Below are positions 12,901 through 23,892 of a stretch of 64,000 bases of DNA, one piece after another. Both the position numbers and the translations under genes were made by a program. A model generated the notes under the pieces. That model ran no database searches. It saw nothing but the letters and a program-made list of their open reading frames with translations, and was not told the DNA's origin. Source of the DNA: Branchiostoma floridae (taxonomy: Eukaryota; Chordata; Leptocardii; Amphioxiformes; Branchiostomatidae); assembly GCF_000003815.2 (NCBI RefSeq), contig NC_049981.1, positions 27,554,945 to 27,618,944 of the forward strand, written 5' to 3'. Position 1 is the first letter of the stretch; each line of letters starts with the position of its first letter.

Positions 12901-14067
12901 GTATTGTCCTTGGTGCTGAACGTCTTTCCATCCGAGTTCTCCATTTCAAAAACATGGTCACTGTTAGAATTTCGGCTTTACCGCGACTTAAAGTGACTTA
13001 GATGACGTGAAAGTCAAGTAGACGGTTTCCTTAAGCAATAATTTAACAAATACTGCTCTATATCTCTTTCTTCCGACCGACTACAGGTTACCTCCTAGCG
13101 GTAAACCAGGTACTGCAGGATGCGGGGCGACCACTCAGACTTGTTTACCAGAATCCCCCGCACTACATTTCTGTCAACGATTACTGGAATACACATGGTC
13201 TGCATCATATAACCATAACAACAGGTCATTAACATGTTTATTTTGCGTTAGTTGTTGTGTTGTTTGTTAGTTGTCAGCTGGCTCTTGTATACTTTTAATT
13301 TTTCCACATTTTTCCACATGCAAATTTTTCCTCTCGTATCGTTTTCAACTATGCGATTATTTCATAGTTCTCATGATAGTCCTCTTACATGTCTTATCTG
13401 AAAGGAAATTAAAACGCCCTAGAATACAATAAAAGAATAAAAAGCACAAAACAAGATATCACTGAAACTATTCCGGCTTTTCACACTACAGGTCTGTACC
13501 TAATATCGTCAGCGCTCACGTTGTGTGAGGAAGTCACTGTCTATGGGTTCTGGCCATTTCCATTCACAGAATTCGGTAAAAAGGTAGGTCCATTTCAGAC
13601 TTTTGACGTCGTGCATTCAATCCTCTTCCAATCTTCGTAACGTTAGATGCTTCAGGCACATATTGTCCTTTTTGTCATTTCCGTCCAAATGTTCTCGTTA
13701 CACCTTGTGTGTCCCACCTATCATCCCAGTATACATAGTAAAGCCTGTTTTGTTGATGTGATGCTTTACATTGCCATCTTATTGTCCTCACTTTCGATGG
13801 GAAGATTTTCGAGCCGCTAGCATTAGGTTTAACCAAAAACCATTTTGACAGCTCAGACATCAAATTGATACACAATGTACCGACAAGTATCCAGCCATTC
13901 TCTCTCGGATGTCCATTCAGGTGCCGTTTCACTACTGGGTGGGCCACATCTTCCTCCCACCGAGGGAGCGCGGCGTGGTGTACGACATGGCCGCCGAGTT
14001 CATGCAGATCCGGGAGCTGCACAGGAAAGGCGTGGTCAGAGTCGTCACGGACAAGTGCAAACAGTGA
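9930..14067 (+). CDS. ST8SIA-like: Alpha-2,8-sialyltransferase-like (GT29), 8 exons
   Basis: Exons: 9930-10684, 11218-11368, 12073-12185, 12392-12487, 12807-12889, 13087-13224, 13492-13583, 13921-14067. All are GT-AG and phase-compatible, giving 524 residues. A type II signal anchor (about residues 25-45) predicts a Golgi enzyme that transfers sialic acid from CMP-sialic acid to sialylated glycans. Sialyl motif L is in exon 3 (TCAVVGNSG, Cys314; then CGRQID). Motif S ends in exon 7 (TLCEEVTVYGFWPF, Cys457). Motif III-like VPFHYWVG starts exon 8. A CC pair at 258-259 and Cys522 fit the second ST8Sia disulfide. Family members are usually 350-400 residues; the excess lies in a long charged stem encoded by exon 1. 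The HxxxxE of motif VS reads Tyr497-DMAA-Glu502 here. Paralogue identity within ST8Sia is unresolved. A 5' UTR splice acceptor near 9840 is plausible. Confidence 0.93.
10757..10969. mobile_element. MITE, TAGCCTGG family, 9-bp target duplication
   Basis: Terminal inverted repeats of about 34 bp start TAGCCTGGGTACCATCCGGA and close with the mirrored CCCAGGCTA. The perfect 9-bp repeat AAGAACTGG flanks both ends (10748-10756 and 10970-10978). The centre holds about 2.5 tandem copies of a 40-bp unit (10823-10925). The element lies in intron 1 of the sialyltransferase gene and has no coding capacity. The 9-bp duplication suggests a Mutator-like source. Confidence 0.9.
10823..10925. repeat. 40-bp tandem repeat inside the MITE
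   Basis: A unit beginning AGAAGCGACTGTATATAGTG repeats with a period of 40 bp, about 2.5 copies, with near-perfect identity. Confidence 0.9.
11514..11990. mobile_element. TACAGTCAAACCTG-type MITE (TA target)
   Basis: The left end reads TACAGTCAAACCTGTATTAG and the right end mirrors it (CAGGTTTGACTGTA). Sub-terminal copies of a GGCCACC motif occur in both arms. The ends coincide with TA, consistent with a Tc1/mariner-like target, though superfamily is inference. It lies in intron 2 of the sialyltransferase gene. A shorter relative sits at 45924-46122. Confidence 0.85.
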
Positions 14068-14299
14068 CGGAGACATTGCCGGAAGGGCTGTGGAGTATTG
14101 GTGGTGGATTACGTTAGAAGTCACTTTTTTGAGATTTAGAAATATTGACAGAACAGGTGGCTATGACTTTTTCAGATGGTCAACTGATAGTAGAGTGTTA
14201 TACTCACGCCGGATTGACACCTCCTCATTTTCAAGGGCGTAGAATGAGGAAAGAGGTGTGACGTGCCTTTTTTCCGGAGGAAAGAGTGTGACGTCCACA

Positions 14300-14390
14300 A
14301 CACCGGGCATTGCCTTTGATTCGAACCCAGAACCTTCAACTACAAGATTATATTGCCACTCCCCCATCCACAATATCACCTCACCACCTA
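14300..14390 (-). repeat. tRNA-like (SINE-type) fragment
   Basis: On the minus strand an AGTGGCA segment is followed about 32 bases later by GGGTTCGAATC, resembling an RNA polymerase III A/B-box pair. It has no complete tRNA cloverleaf. The same spacing is seen at 55935-56000. Confidence 0.3.
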
Positions 14391-14989
14391 TCTGCTATAT
14401 CTGCCAAGGGTTTAAAAGGATAGTATTATGGATAAATTTGCGCAGTGTGTATTCAGACAACGTCATTGGTGTTTCTGCCGCCATGTTGGGGTCCTTCATC
14501 AGCATAATTGTCACATTGAAGTGGGATACCAACATGGTCTATTTTGCAATATTCATGTAAAGCGTAGCGAAACTCATGAAAGTCTCCATCGCTGACTGAG
14601 CATCTATATGATAACTTTGGTTTCATTAAGTTTTTGCTAGCGATAAAGTTTACTTTGAGTCTAAAATCGCCACACCTTGAATACTTTTGTCATATCTTTA
14701 GTTAAGTGTTCTGTCACAAGTGACCTACATCCTTACTGACATCTGACTGAAAGACTGTAACATTATCACCTTTTTACACAATAAAAGTTCTTACAGTGTC
14801 CTGATCTTTTGAAGAGGCTTGGGCTTTAATAATATACGTCCATACGATGAGCAACTGTTACAATGCTACCGTACCGTTTCATTGTTGTTAACACCTGTCA
14901 GTGATGATAGTTTTGCCTCGTTGTATATATTGTGACGGATACACGAGAACGCACAGGAGTCACGTGGTCTTTTCAGACCAAGGGTCACT

Positions 14990-15000
14990 TTTATAAGGTA
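14990..15000 (+). promoter_or_regulatory. Possible TATA box of the CRBP-like gene
   Basis: TTTTATAAGG lies about 145 bp upstream of the ATG at 15140, a plausible distance with a short 5' UTR. Position and motif are the only evidence. Confidence 0.3.
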
Positions 15001-15139
15001 AACAAAAGTGACGCCGTCGTCAAACAACGGAGGTCTGTACAGCTGATACGCAGTGCTCTGTAAGATTTGGACACTTCAAGCACGAATCAAGACGACTTTC
15101 GCAAGGTACGACTGAGAAGAAGTCGGAACAGCAGTCACC

Positions 15140-18024
15140 ATGTCGAGGCCTGATTTGAATGGAACCTGGAACCAAGTTAAAAACGACAACTTCGATGCGT
15201 ACATGAGAGCATTGAGTAAGTACCGTTCGATACTTGAACAGGGGTTGCGGGGTTTTGATCAGATACGGCTAGTTTTTGCCACTCCCACCAAACTGGGGCC
15301 AGCCTATTGATCATGCCTGGTAAACGTGCATGTACAAAGGTAACACAGACGTCGATGTTTCTGATTTTAACATTTTTGTGAAACCTAGCTGCATGGAAAA
15401 GCTTGCACAGATCTGCGTGCGAAAGGAAAAGCATTACCAATCCGTCACAGCGGTCTCATCAGATACTGCTGACCCAGAGTGATTTTTAATCCGATTTTCT
15501 TTTGGTTGTCCCTAGAGGGTAAATTAATGATTCGGAACCTTAAAAATGGTTGGTTTTAGTATCTTGGGCATTGAAGAACCCTTTGTTGGATATACGTCGA
15601 AAGAGTTTGTTTCCGTCTCATCCTCGACTTTTCCGCTGATATGTAGACACTAGACAGAACAGAGAACTTCCTTGCCAAGTTGGAAACTAGATGATTCACC
15701 ATACAGAAAACACCAGCACTGCTGCAATTTAGTGTAATAGAGAAGGAATTTTAATGTCCAACGTCAAGCTACTACATTGAAACGTAAGCGTACACCTTCG
15801 GACCAGGACAGGGGCGCCTTGTTGGCGGTATCGCAGGTAATTGTAGCTGAAGCCGTATCCACTTTCAAAACAACGCTGACGATCAATAGCGCGGGGTACG
15901 ACCATATTGACATGGCGACACTAAATGCTTTTCAGGTACCATTTGCATGAAAAAGGACCGATCATTGACAACTTAGATATATTTTTTTTTGCAAAACGGA
16001 AAATCAAAACGTCGATTGATGTGATTTAAACAGGGGGAGGTGTGTCTTAAAGTAAATAAAGCTGCTTCAAAGGTTTGTATTNNNNNNNNNNNNNNNNNNN
16101 NNNNNNNNNNNNNNNNNNNNNNNNNNNNNNNNNNNNNNNNNNNNNNNNNNNNNNNNNNNNNNNNNNNNNNNNNNNNNNNNNTATACAACTACCTACACCA
16201 CAGTCAAAGGATAATTAGATACAAGTTCCTTTCCCAGTTTCCCAGTATAAGAACCTTCCCGGTTGAAAATTGCGAATCATGATAACATTACATATACCAT
16301 TGAGTAACTTTTGGACTGGATAGTGATACCAAGGGCATTTATTTTATGGGCCCTTGGATATTTCAGTCATAGTATATGAAACAGAAACACTGCTGGTATT
16401 TACGAATTTACGAGTTCAGAGGTCATACAAAGCTATCCAGTCCAAAAGTTACTCAATGGTATATGTAATGTTATCATGATATACGGTGCATCATGCATGA
16501 TATACTTAGTCTAGTAAATGATATACATGTACTTGTATTTAATTATCCTTTGACTGTGCCGAAGAAAGTGGTATAGTTTAAAATAATATGATATTCTCTA
16601 TCTCCGTACCGAATTTGAAATAAAATGACTTTCCTGTGAAATGTGAGATAAAATGTGTAGTCGTTTCTATGGGATTGTTATCTCTTATCCGATAATACTA
16701 GTAATCTTTTTAATGAAACAAAAAGAGCCTGACAGAATGAGTATCCCGGAGACAGTCTACAATAGGTTTGATACACCCAGTTGCTATCCCACAAAAGATT
16801 ATGATTCAATTCATTACCGTATTCACGAAACAAACAATAGGACCGCGAATACCACTTTGCGCCCCCTACCCCGTTTTGTCCCTGAAGGAGGTTTCCTCTA
16901 TACAGATCAAGGAACTTTTCTCTAAAATTAAATCTAATCACCTCATATCTTCACACATTCTTAGACGTGGGCTTCGCGACCAGGAAGATCGGAAACATGC
17001 TCAGCCCCCAAAAGGTGATCACACAAGCCGGAGACCACATGAACATCAAGACACTCAGCACCTTCAAGAACCACGAGATAGACTTCGACCTCGGGCAAGA
17101 GTTTGAAGAGCACACGCTGGACGGCAGGACGGTAAAGGTGGGCACGTCGTCAAAAGATAAAAAGAAATTAGAAACACTTTTATCTAAATAACATATTCAG
17201 ACTTCAGCGTGCCCTGTGTCTGACATGTTCATTTTTTGGTGACGCCTCTGAAGCGGAGACGGGCCACATTCAAATGGAATGCCACATATCAGTGCTGATT
17301 ACCGCGTTTGTGCATAATGTGTTGAGTTGCATTATTTCATACAAGAGTTCTCAGTGCTTGATTCAGTTTATGATTACGCTTCTTGATCGCTGGTACAAGA
17401 AATTTTCTCAACACAAGCATAAACTTCAAGCACAGTCTATTTATGCTAAATTGATCACTTTTCCATCCCCAGACCACCATCAACTGGGACGGGGAAAAGT
17501 TGTGTGCAGACCAGAAGGGGGAGAAGGCTGACCGGGGCTGGTGTCACACACTGGTGGACGGAATTCTGCACCTGGTCAGTGTCACTTCGAACGGAGAACT
17601 AAATTTGTGGGTTTCAATTTGGGAAAGGGCGGCTCTAGTCGTGGCAGAGAGAGGAGGGTAAGACTGGGAAAACTGAAGGAACAGGCTAGCTGGAGTTTGC
17701 ACCAGTATTTGGGATGGAGTGGTTGTCCGGGGCCACAATCGAACGGACACCTTATTAGCCATTTTGTCATCAAGTATATGTATATGTATATACATATTTT
17801 CATAGATCAGATGGGTGGATGGGTGGAGTAATTGGGTCGGTCTATGTTCACTGTCATTGTTTAATTGTTATGTTTTGTAGATGCCTTCATCGCTATTGTA
17901 TGTATATAGCAATGTAAAACACGGAAATGCTGATACAATATGGTTATAGATTATATTTTTACACCCCCAGGACCTTCATTGTGGTGACGTCCGCTGCCAT
18001 CAGGAGTTCAAGAAAGAATCTTAA
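15140..18024 (+). CDS. Cellular retinol-binding-protein-like (iLBP), 4 exons
   Basis: Exons: 15140-15215, 16965-17137, 17473-17574, 17971-18024; 134 residues, the usual size of intracellular lipid-binding proteins. The four-exon layout is the classic one for the FABP/CRBP/CRABP family. Diagnostic stretches are NGTWNQV near the N-terminus, RALNVGFATRKIGNML, GDHMNIKTLSTF, GQEFEEHTLDGR, KGEKADRGW and CHQEFKK. These match cellular retinol-binding proteins better than fatty-acid-binding ones, which carry an RxY pair at the C-terminus. Gln128 of the CRBP retinol site is present, but the Gln108 position is His (GWCHTL). The product should be a cytosolic carrier of a hydrophobic ligand; retinol is inferred, not shown. 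Exon 2 has two nearby donors; the one after GRTVK was chosen because it preserves the family spacing. Intron 1 contains a foldback element and a sequence gap. Confidence 0.92.
16082..16181. other. Assembly gap (100 N)
   Basis: Exactly 100 undetermined bases, the conventional size for a gap of unknown length. It adjoins the foldback element at 16199, and long inverted repeats are a common cause of such gaps. Confidence 1.
16199..16558. mobile_element. Nested foldback element in intron 1 of the CRBP-like gene
   Basis: Three nested inverted repeats share one centre. The outer pair is CACAGTCAAAGGATAATTA and its complement at about 16532-16558. The middle pair is about 45 bp, at 16276-16321 and 16433-16482. 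The inner pair is CCAAGGGC / GCCCTTGG near 16329-16356. The DNA can fold into one long branched hairpin. No clear target duplication was found, perhaps because the left flank is next to the gap. Confidence 0.75.
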
Positions 18025-18910
18025 TACGTGTATCTACCTTGAAGAAAGAGAAGACGCTATCTGTTGTTTTCACCATTTAAACTCTTTATTTCAATTAAGC
18101 CTTTTCTTGTTAACATATTGTGATGGCGGTTTCAAAAATGCGATGTAAACGTTTGCCGTGTGAAGAAAATGATGTGAACATGTGAATATGTCTAACAAGT
18201 AAAAACTAACGGGGTTGCTAACGCTAATTGTACATTCTTCTTAACCCAAATTACGTGAAACCGTGTCGAGTGTTTTCTAAAAGACTCTAGGTGAATGGAT
18301 TATGGTTCAAACGTTGAGTCCTCATGATTTTCAATGCAGTTGGAAAGAGGGAACATTTAACACATCACTTGATTGAAGCAAATACATTTGATACAATAAA
18401 GTTCAAGGAAAATATCTTGTACATGATACAATATGGCTACACAAAAGGGAATTGTAATTGTATATTGATGAGACCGGCATGATCTGCTAACTACGTCTAA
18501 TGTCTTGAACATACTACGTCCCCCTGTGGACGAAGAGGTAATTTTGCGACGACTCTGGGGTGGAGCCGACAGTACGGTATCAGACTTTGGCTGTGACGCT
18601 GTAGATAACATTGTTATCCTCACGGATCATTGTATAGCTAAGGGGTTGGTAAGAAGACTCTCAGAGGGACTGTAGGAAACGGGGAAATAAGAACATACAT
18701 TGTTGTAAAAGAACCCCCCCCCCCTCCAGTCCACAGCACCTATTTGTTCCGGTACAAGTATTACAGGTCATTCTAAGGACACGACAAAACTAAGATAAAA
18801 CGGACAAGATAACTCGACAAAGGTCTAGGACCAAAATCAAACATGTTAAACTTAACGAACCTCCGGTGAAGAGAGAGACCACGAGGTTTCAGCTGGGGTG
18901 ATGTGCTTGT

Positions 18911-19180
18911 CATATGGCAGCACGTCACCGGAACGTACTGCGCCTGCGCGAAAAGTATAGACATGCTAAACCTTGCTAAACCCCCGGTTTACTAAAGGGC
19001 CGCATTTAAGAAAGTACGTGCGTGTATAAGGGTAAAATCCCGTGTACGTTTTACATGAAACCATGTCTCTAACATATACTGTGCAACAAGCGGGATTTCA
19101 ATGCAACGTTGACCAAACCAAGCCCCAAACCACCAGGGTTCGCGCAGGCGCAGTACGTTCCGGTGACGTGCTTCATATGG
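18911..19180. repeat. 41-bp inverted repeat with a GC-rich core
   Basis: The left arm (18911-18951) and right arm (19140-19180) are nearly exact reverse complements and carry CGGAACGTACTGCGCCTGCG. They are separated by about 188 bp. The core CTGCGCCTGCGC resembles an NRF1-type site. It may be a MITE remnant or a promoter-derived inverted duplication. Confidence 0.75.
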
Positions 19181-19413
19181 CCTTGTACCTCACATATGAG
19201 TGAAACTGTTTGTGTAGCATAACTGCTAATCGCAAGAGGGCGCAAATGAAATACTCAGACTCTTCAAAAATAGTTGAATTTTGTTCGATAAATCCACGAC
19301 CGTCCGAAGCATGTTCCCCATTTGCTGTTGTGTGCCACACATGGATGTCAGACTGTTTATAGGGCCTTCACAGGCCAGCTGAGTTACACCCTGATAAACA
19401 TGATGTGTATTAT

Positions 19414-19446
19414 TGAGATCGGGCTAGGGGTCTGGCATCCAGGCTA
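19414..19446. mobile_element. Truncated TAGCCTGG-family element
   Basis: GAGATCGGGCTAGGGG followed by a terminal CCAGGCTA matches the right half of the complete 63-bp element at 38137-38199. The left terminus and target duplication are missing. Confidence 0.5.
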
Positions 19447-20540
19447 GGTTCGCCCACGAGACTAAAAGAATTATTAGTTCTTACTAGTATGTAACCCAGG
19501 TCGTTGTCGTAGAAATAGTATGTGCGTTGCAAATTCATTACAATTGTGCATGTCCTTCATTCTAGAGGCTGGATTGCATCAGTCACTGTTCCTGACCCAT
19601 GTTTAGTTGCTGTTTAGGGAATCTCTAAAGAATCACTTGGCGATATACCCAGATAATGGTACCCTGTAACAACAATGGTCTCGTCCATAACTCGGCATGC
19701 CCATGTAACTAGCAGGTGGTCATGTCACGGATAACAATAAAAATGTGGGCTTCGATCACAGCGTACTACATGTTGAAAACATTTTGGAGGGTCTATGTAG
19801 AGCTTGTAATAGACTACCTACTAGCTACATAATCAATACACCAAAGGGTCGTTTGGTACCCAACCTTACATCCTCATCCTCCTAACGTGTTTTGTTATGA
19901 TGTGATTCATAGATATATGAATAGTTCCTCGATGACATAGATACAACTGATTAATCACATTAAGACCAAGGAAGATAAAAAGGTATATGTCACATATTCC
20001 TTTACTAAACATACGCAAAACAAAAGCAGCATTTTATTTATTTCATTCTATACAGCAGAATAGAACCAGACGTGCCATCAGAGAATAACGTACAATATGA
20101 CAATGGGCACATAATATCAAGTAACACTATATAGAAATATTGAACATTTGAGAGATATGTTCACGGTCTCTTATATGAACGATTGAATGAATAAATGGAT
20201 TGAATGGATGGATGCATGATAATTGCCATACTACGATATCATATTCTCAGTTTCGACATATTGACATTTTTGTCTATTCTTTCACCAAATCAAGCCAAGA
20301 TTCCAGTTAACGACAATCTTTTGTATCAGTCAGGTTGTAATTTGTATGAAGGTACGGTTTAGTTTTGGGTTGTGATCCATTACTCTGAAGCTGAATATTT
20401 GATACTCATAACCTCCTATCCCAGCCTTCGCTCTAAGCTAAGTTTAGTTACACAACATAAAATGACAGCTACAGTACATAGATATACTGACACGTGTAGC
20501 AAGTTCCTTGTTGGATTTAGTGGGGGAGGGAGCGGCAGGT

Positions 20541-20785
20541 TTAGCTGGACTGCATGGCAGCCGCCGCCGCCATCATCCTCTCCTGAATGTCCTTTATGCC
20601 CGGCAGCGCCACCATGCGGTCCCGCCAGGCAACGATGTTCTTGTAGCTGCTGGTGTCGTACCCGACTATACCCAGCATGCCACAGGAACCACCAAGGGTG
20701 AAATCTGCAACGGGAATGTGAGTAAGACCAAATTAATCGCTTATTCGCATACGTATACAGACACAGTATAGGCACAGACAAACAG

Positions 20786-20820
<35 letters not shown>

Positions 20821-22594
20821 GACACACACTTCGTTTTGCCTACTGCTAAAACGTTTTGAATGCCCACCTGCCAGCGAAAGCTCGTTGCCTGCGACGTACT
20901 TCTTTCCCTCCAACATCTTGTCGAAGGTTTCCAACTGGTCCGCCAACTTCTTCTTGGCCTCCTCGTCCGGATCTTTCTTGGCGAACAGCAGTGGGGCCTG
21001 AGTTTGCGGGGATGACAAGTCGATAACGTAAGATACAACGACAGGAGAGATGCATGGCCTATTGTATTCTGGTCTTCACTCGCTCATGCTGCGTACTCGC
21101 ACATCTTCCTAGTGCCCATCTACCCTAGTCTCGAACTATGCTATCTGCTGCAACTACTTTATCTGGTAAAAAGTACCAGTTGTTAACAGCTCTAACACGA
21201 AAAGTTAGACTTCCCACCCTGTTCCTCGCCAGTGGGACTTTTAGCTTGAGATTGTGTCCTCCGGCTAACGTCTAGATCTGTTCCACAGAAAAGTAGAAAC
21301 TATTTATTAAAGGACTGGGACCCTAATCTGCTATATTTACATAAACAAGAAAATGTACTGACCATGTAGCCGACGATGGCGGGGTTGAATGAGCACAGGT
21401 CGTACTGCAGCATTAGGTTGATCTGTGCCCTTTTCTCGGGGTTCTTCGGGTACAGCTTCTCCGGAGTCTTGCAGTACTTGTCATTCAGGTAGATATTGAT
21501 GGCACGGCTGGAAGGAGGAGAACAAGAGGAGAATGATAACCTTGTTGCAAACTTTATTACCTTATTGCTCTACATTACATGTCCTCTGTCTTAGGCTACG
21601 GCGCCATTGATAGTTCAGCGCCGTCCACTGGAGGCTGCTACCACTCTGTGACTACTGAGCTGAGCGACTGAACTGACTGGACAGCTCAATCAACGAATTT
21701 CATAGATATAGTACGATTTTTCTCGTTTTGTGTCTGTTCACCTCACCTCACCTCAACTATCCTATCTGTTCCTGTTTTTAAATCATACCTTTACATCATA
21801 CTTGCATCCTATTACAATCATCAAAACGAGAGTCACACAAAATTAAACTTTGGCCACAGTACGATCTAATAAAAAAGAGGTCGGCAGAGACAATTCTTTC
21901 AGGTTTTGTGTAGTAATCTAGCTCTAATGTAAAGTCTTTTCTGAGCATGCGTACAGCGCCCAGTGCAGGTCATAACCTGGTTAACATAGCGACCAGTGAA
22001 ACTTGGATGAAACAATAGAATAATTGTGCCTTAAGCCAAAACAAATAGCATAGTTCACACAAGTCCAAATGATAGACCTTACAACCTAATGTTGCTCTAC
22101 AGCGGAACAATTTAGAATGAATCCTTGCTATAAGGCTTGTTTTCAACGTTAACTGATATAAAGAGCCTGATGAATTTGATAAGCTACCAAGTCTTGTATT
22201 GGGAAGAAGCTAGTCTAGTATGAAACCCATATCATATGCTATGGGAAATGTGTCGTTTACCTTATAGATTGCATATATATCAAAGCAAGTGGAAATACTA
22301 AAATCATCACAATACGATATCCTTCGTTCTCTTTGTGGTCGTTGTATGTCCATCATCAGAACGCTACTTTTCCAGAAGCGCGCCGTCACCTCACCTTTCC
22401 CACATAATGAACCCGTCCTCATCAATAGTGGGGACGCAGTGGCAGGGGTTCATGGCGAGGAACTCCGGCTTCATGTGTTCCCCCGAAAACAGGTCCACAG
22501 ATTTCTCCTCCAGATCTAACCCGATCGTCTTGGCGCACATCATCACGGCACGACAAGGCGCCGACAGAATGTTGTGGTACAGTGTCACCGGCAT
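20541..22594 (-). CDS. Glutathione S-transferase (delta/theta-like), copy A, 4 exons
   Basis: Exons in transcription order: 22594-22395, 21507-21363, 20997-20868, 20704-20541; 212 residues, normal GST length. The product conjugates glutathione to electrophiles in the cytosol. The N-terminal thioredoxin-like domain has SAPCR with the likely catalytic Ser11 of delta/epsilon/theta-type GSTs. It also has a cis-Pro segment CVPTI and a glutathione-binding Glu66-Ser67 pair at the exon 1/2 junction (WESRAI). The C-terminal all-helical domain follows (YLNDKY through VAWRDRM). The segment usually NPQHTVPT is NPCHCVPT. The downstream GST copy B shares the last three exon boundaries and phases, so the two are tandem duplicates. 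Copy A encodes residues 1-66 in one exon where copy B uses two. Confidence 0.93.
20785..20818. repeat. (CA)n microsatellite
   Basis: An uninterrupted CA run in the last intron of GST copy A. Confidence 0.95.
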
Positions 22595-23892
22595 GATTCT
22601 GACTGGAGCTAGCTGGGCGTAGGTCTGGTCGAAACGATCACTGTGCTGCCAATAAAGTATTGTTTCTGTGCCCTGACCTTGGGGTCACGGCTACACAATA
22701 CACCGGTGTCGTGTGGCAAACTTCAGCACCACAACACCGCGCAAACATGAGCTTGGAGTCGACCATTTTGTTTCAAGGGGAGTAAGGCAAGGACAGAAGG
22801 TTGTTTTCTTTCATCGTCGATGTCGTCATACCTCGGCCGAACAATCCCAAATGACTGTATATTGTGTTTGGTGAAAGACTTTTTTCTTCACATTATCACA
22901 AGTCTACAACTCTTAGCGTTCGATGTCGAGGAAATGGGCAGCTAAATACGTACACTGATGCATTTTCCGTCGCACAACTGCTCAATGTCGTTTATACCCC
23001 CTCACACTAGGCGAAAATCGATCGAACGACGATTCTGCGAGCTCATTACGAGGAGGTGTGACCCTGATGCCGACGAAGAAACTCTGCCATTTTTTCCGGG
23101 ACAGCGTTTCTTTTATTTATGAGATCTCCACTTTCATGTGACGATGATGATGATTTACATGTGAATATCAGACAATGATATTATGCAGCCATTTGAAAGT
23201 TTATCAACTTTATTTTTTACAACCATACAAGACTTTCTTCACAGTTTCCAATAGTGCACAGTGAAAGAACAACTTTAATGTTGCAGCGATTCATTATCTA
23301 ACCAAAGGCCGTCACTTAGTAAAATGTACAAAAATACAGAAAACAGAAATTAGTCCTCTAGAACAAAAATAGTTTTCCACTGCTATTGTCCAGACTCGAC
23401 GGACGAACAACAACTGATATTCTTATATAATTGTATTCATTCGTTCTATAACATAAGGCACTGTTTCAGTCTTTAAATCGAAGAATGATATGGGAAATAT
23501 ATCTTTTTCTCTGTTTTATTATTCACATTATGGACAAAAACGCGATAACATAACTGAAGCATAGGAAATGTACATTCTGAAGATCTTTAGCAGCAATACA
23601 TGACAAATTTAACTGTGACATGCTTCCATCGGAGTGTAGTTGACATTGTTTGAGGAACGTTTAGAAAAAGGGCTATTTTGTACAATTTCTCGCAAATTTC
23701 AAAAGGTCTTAGAGATTCTTCTTCTTCGCGTGTAAATATAAAAAATGGTATTGCTTACTGTAAAAAGAAAGGCTCAATCTATGCTTTCTTACTTCAATAG
23801 ATTAGCATAGATTTGATTGAACTAAACTGTGTGCCAAGAGCACTGTCTTTATCCTTAGTCACTGAGATAGTGTGAACATATTGTCCTTATCC
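22595..23892 (-). other. Spacer between the two GST genes
   Basis: Contains the promoter side of GST copy A and the 3' UTR of copy B, with minus-strand AATAAA-type signals near 23212 and 23113. No further exon was found. Confidence 0.5.

Larger units (their letters stand above)
14068..15139 (+). other. 3' UTR of the sialyltransferase and intergenic spacer
   Basis: The 3' UTR probably runs to a polyadenylation signal AATAAA at about 14781. A tRNA-like B box is embedded near 14318. Downstream is the promoter region of the next gene, with a CACGTG E-box at about 14962 and a TATAAGG motif at about 14992. Confidence 0.5.
18025..20540. other. 3' UTR of the CRBP-like gene and convergent spacer
   Basis: The CRBP-like 3' UTR probably ends near AATAAAG at about 18396. 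The 3' UTR of the minus-strand GST comes from the other side, with a minus-strand AATAAA near 20035. Between them are a 41-bp inverted repeat (18911-19180) and a truncated TAGCCTGG-family element (19414-19446). No exon is supported. Confidence 0.5.
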
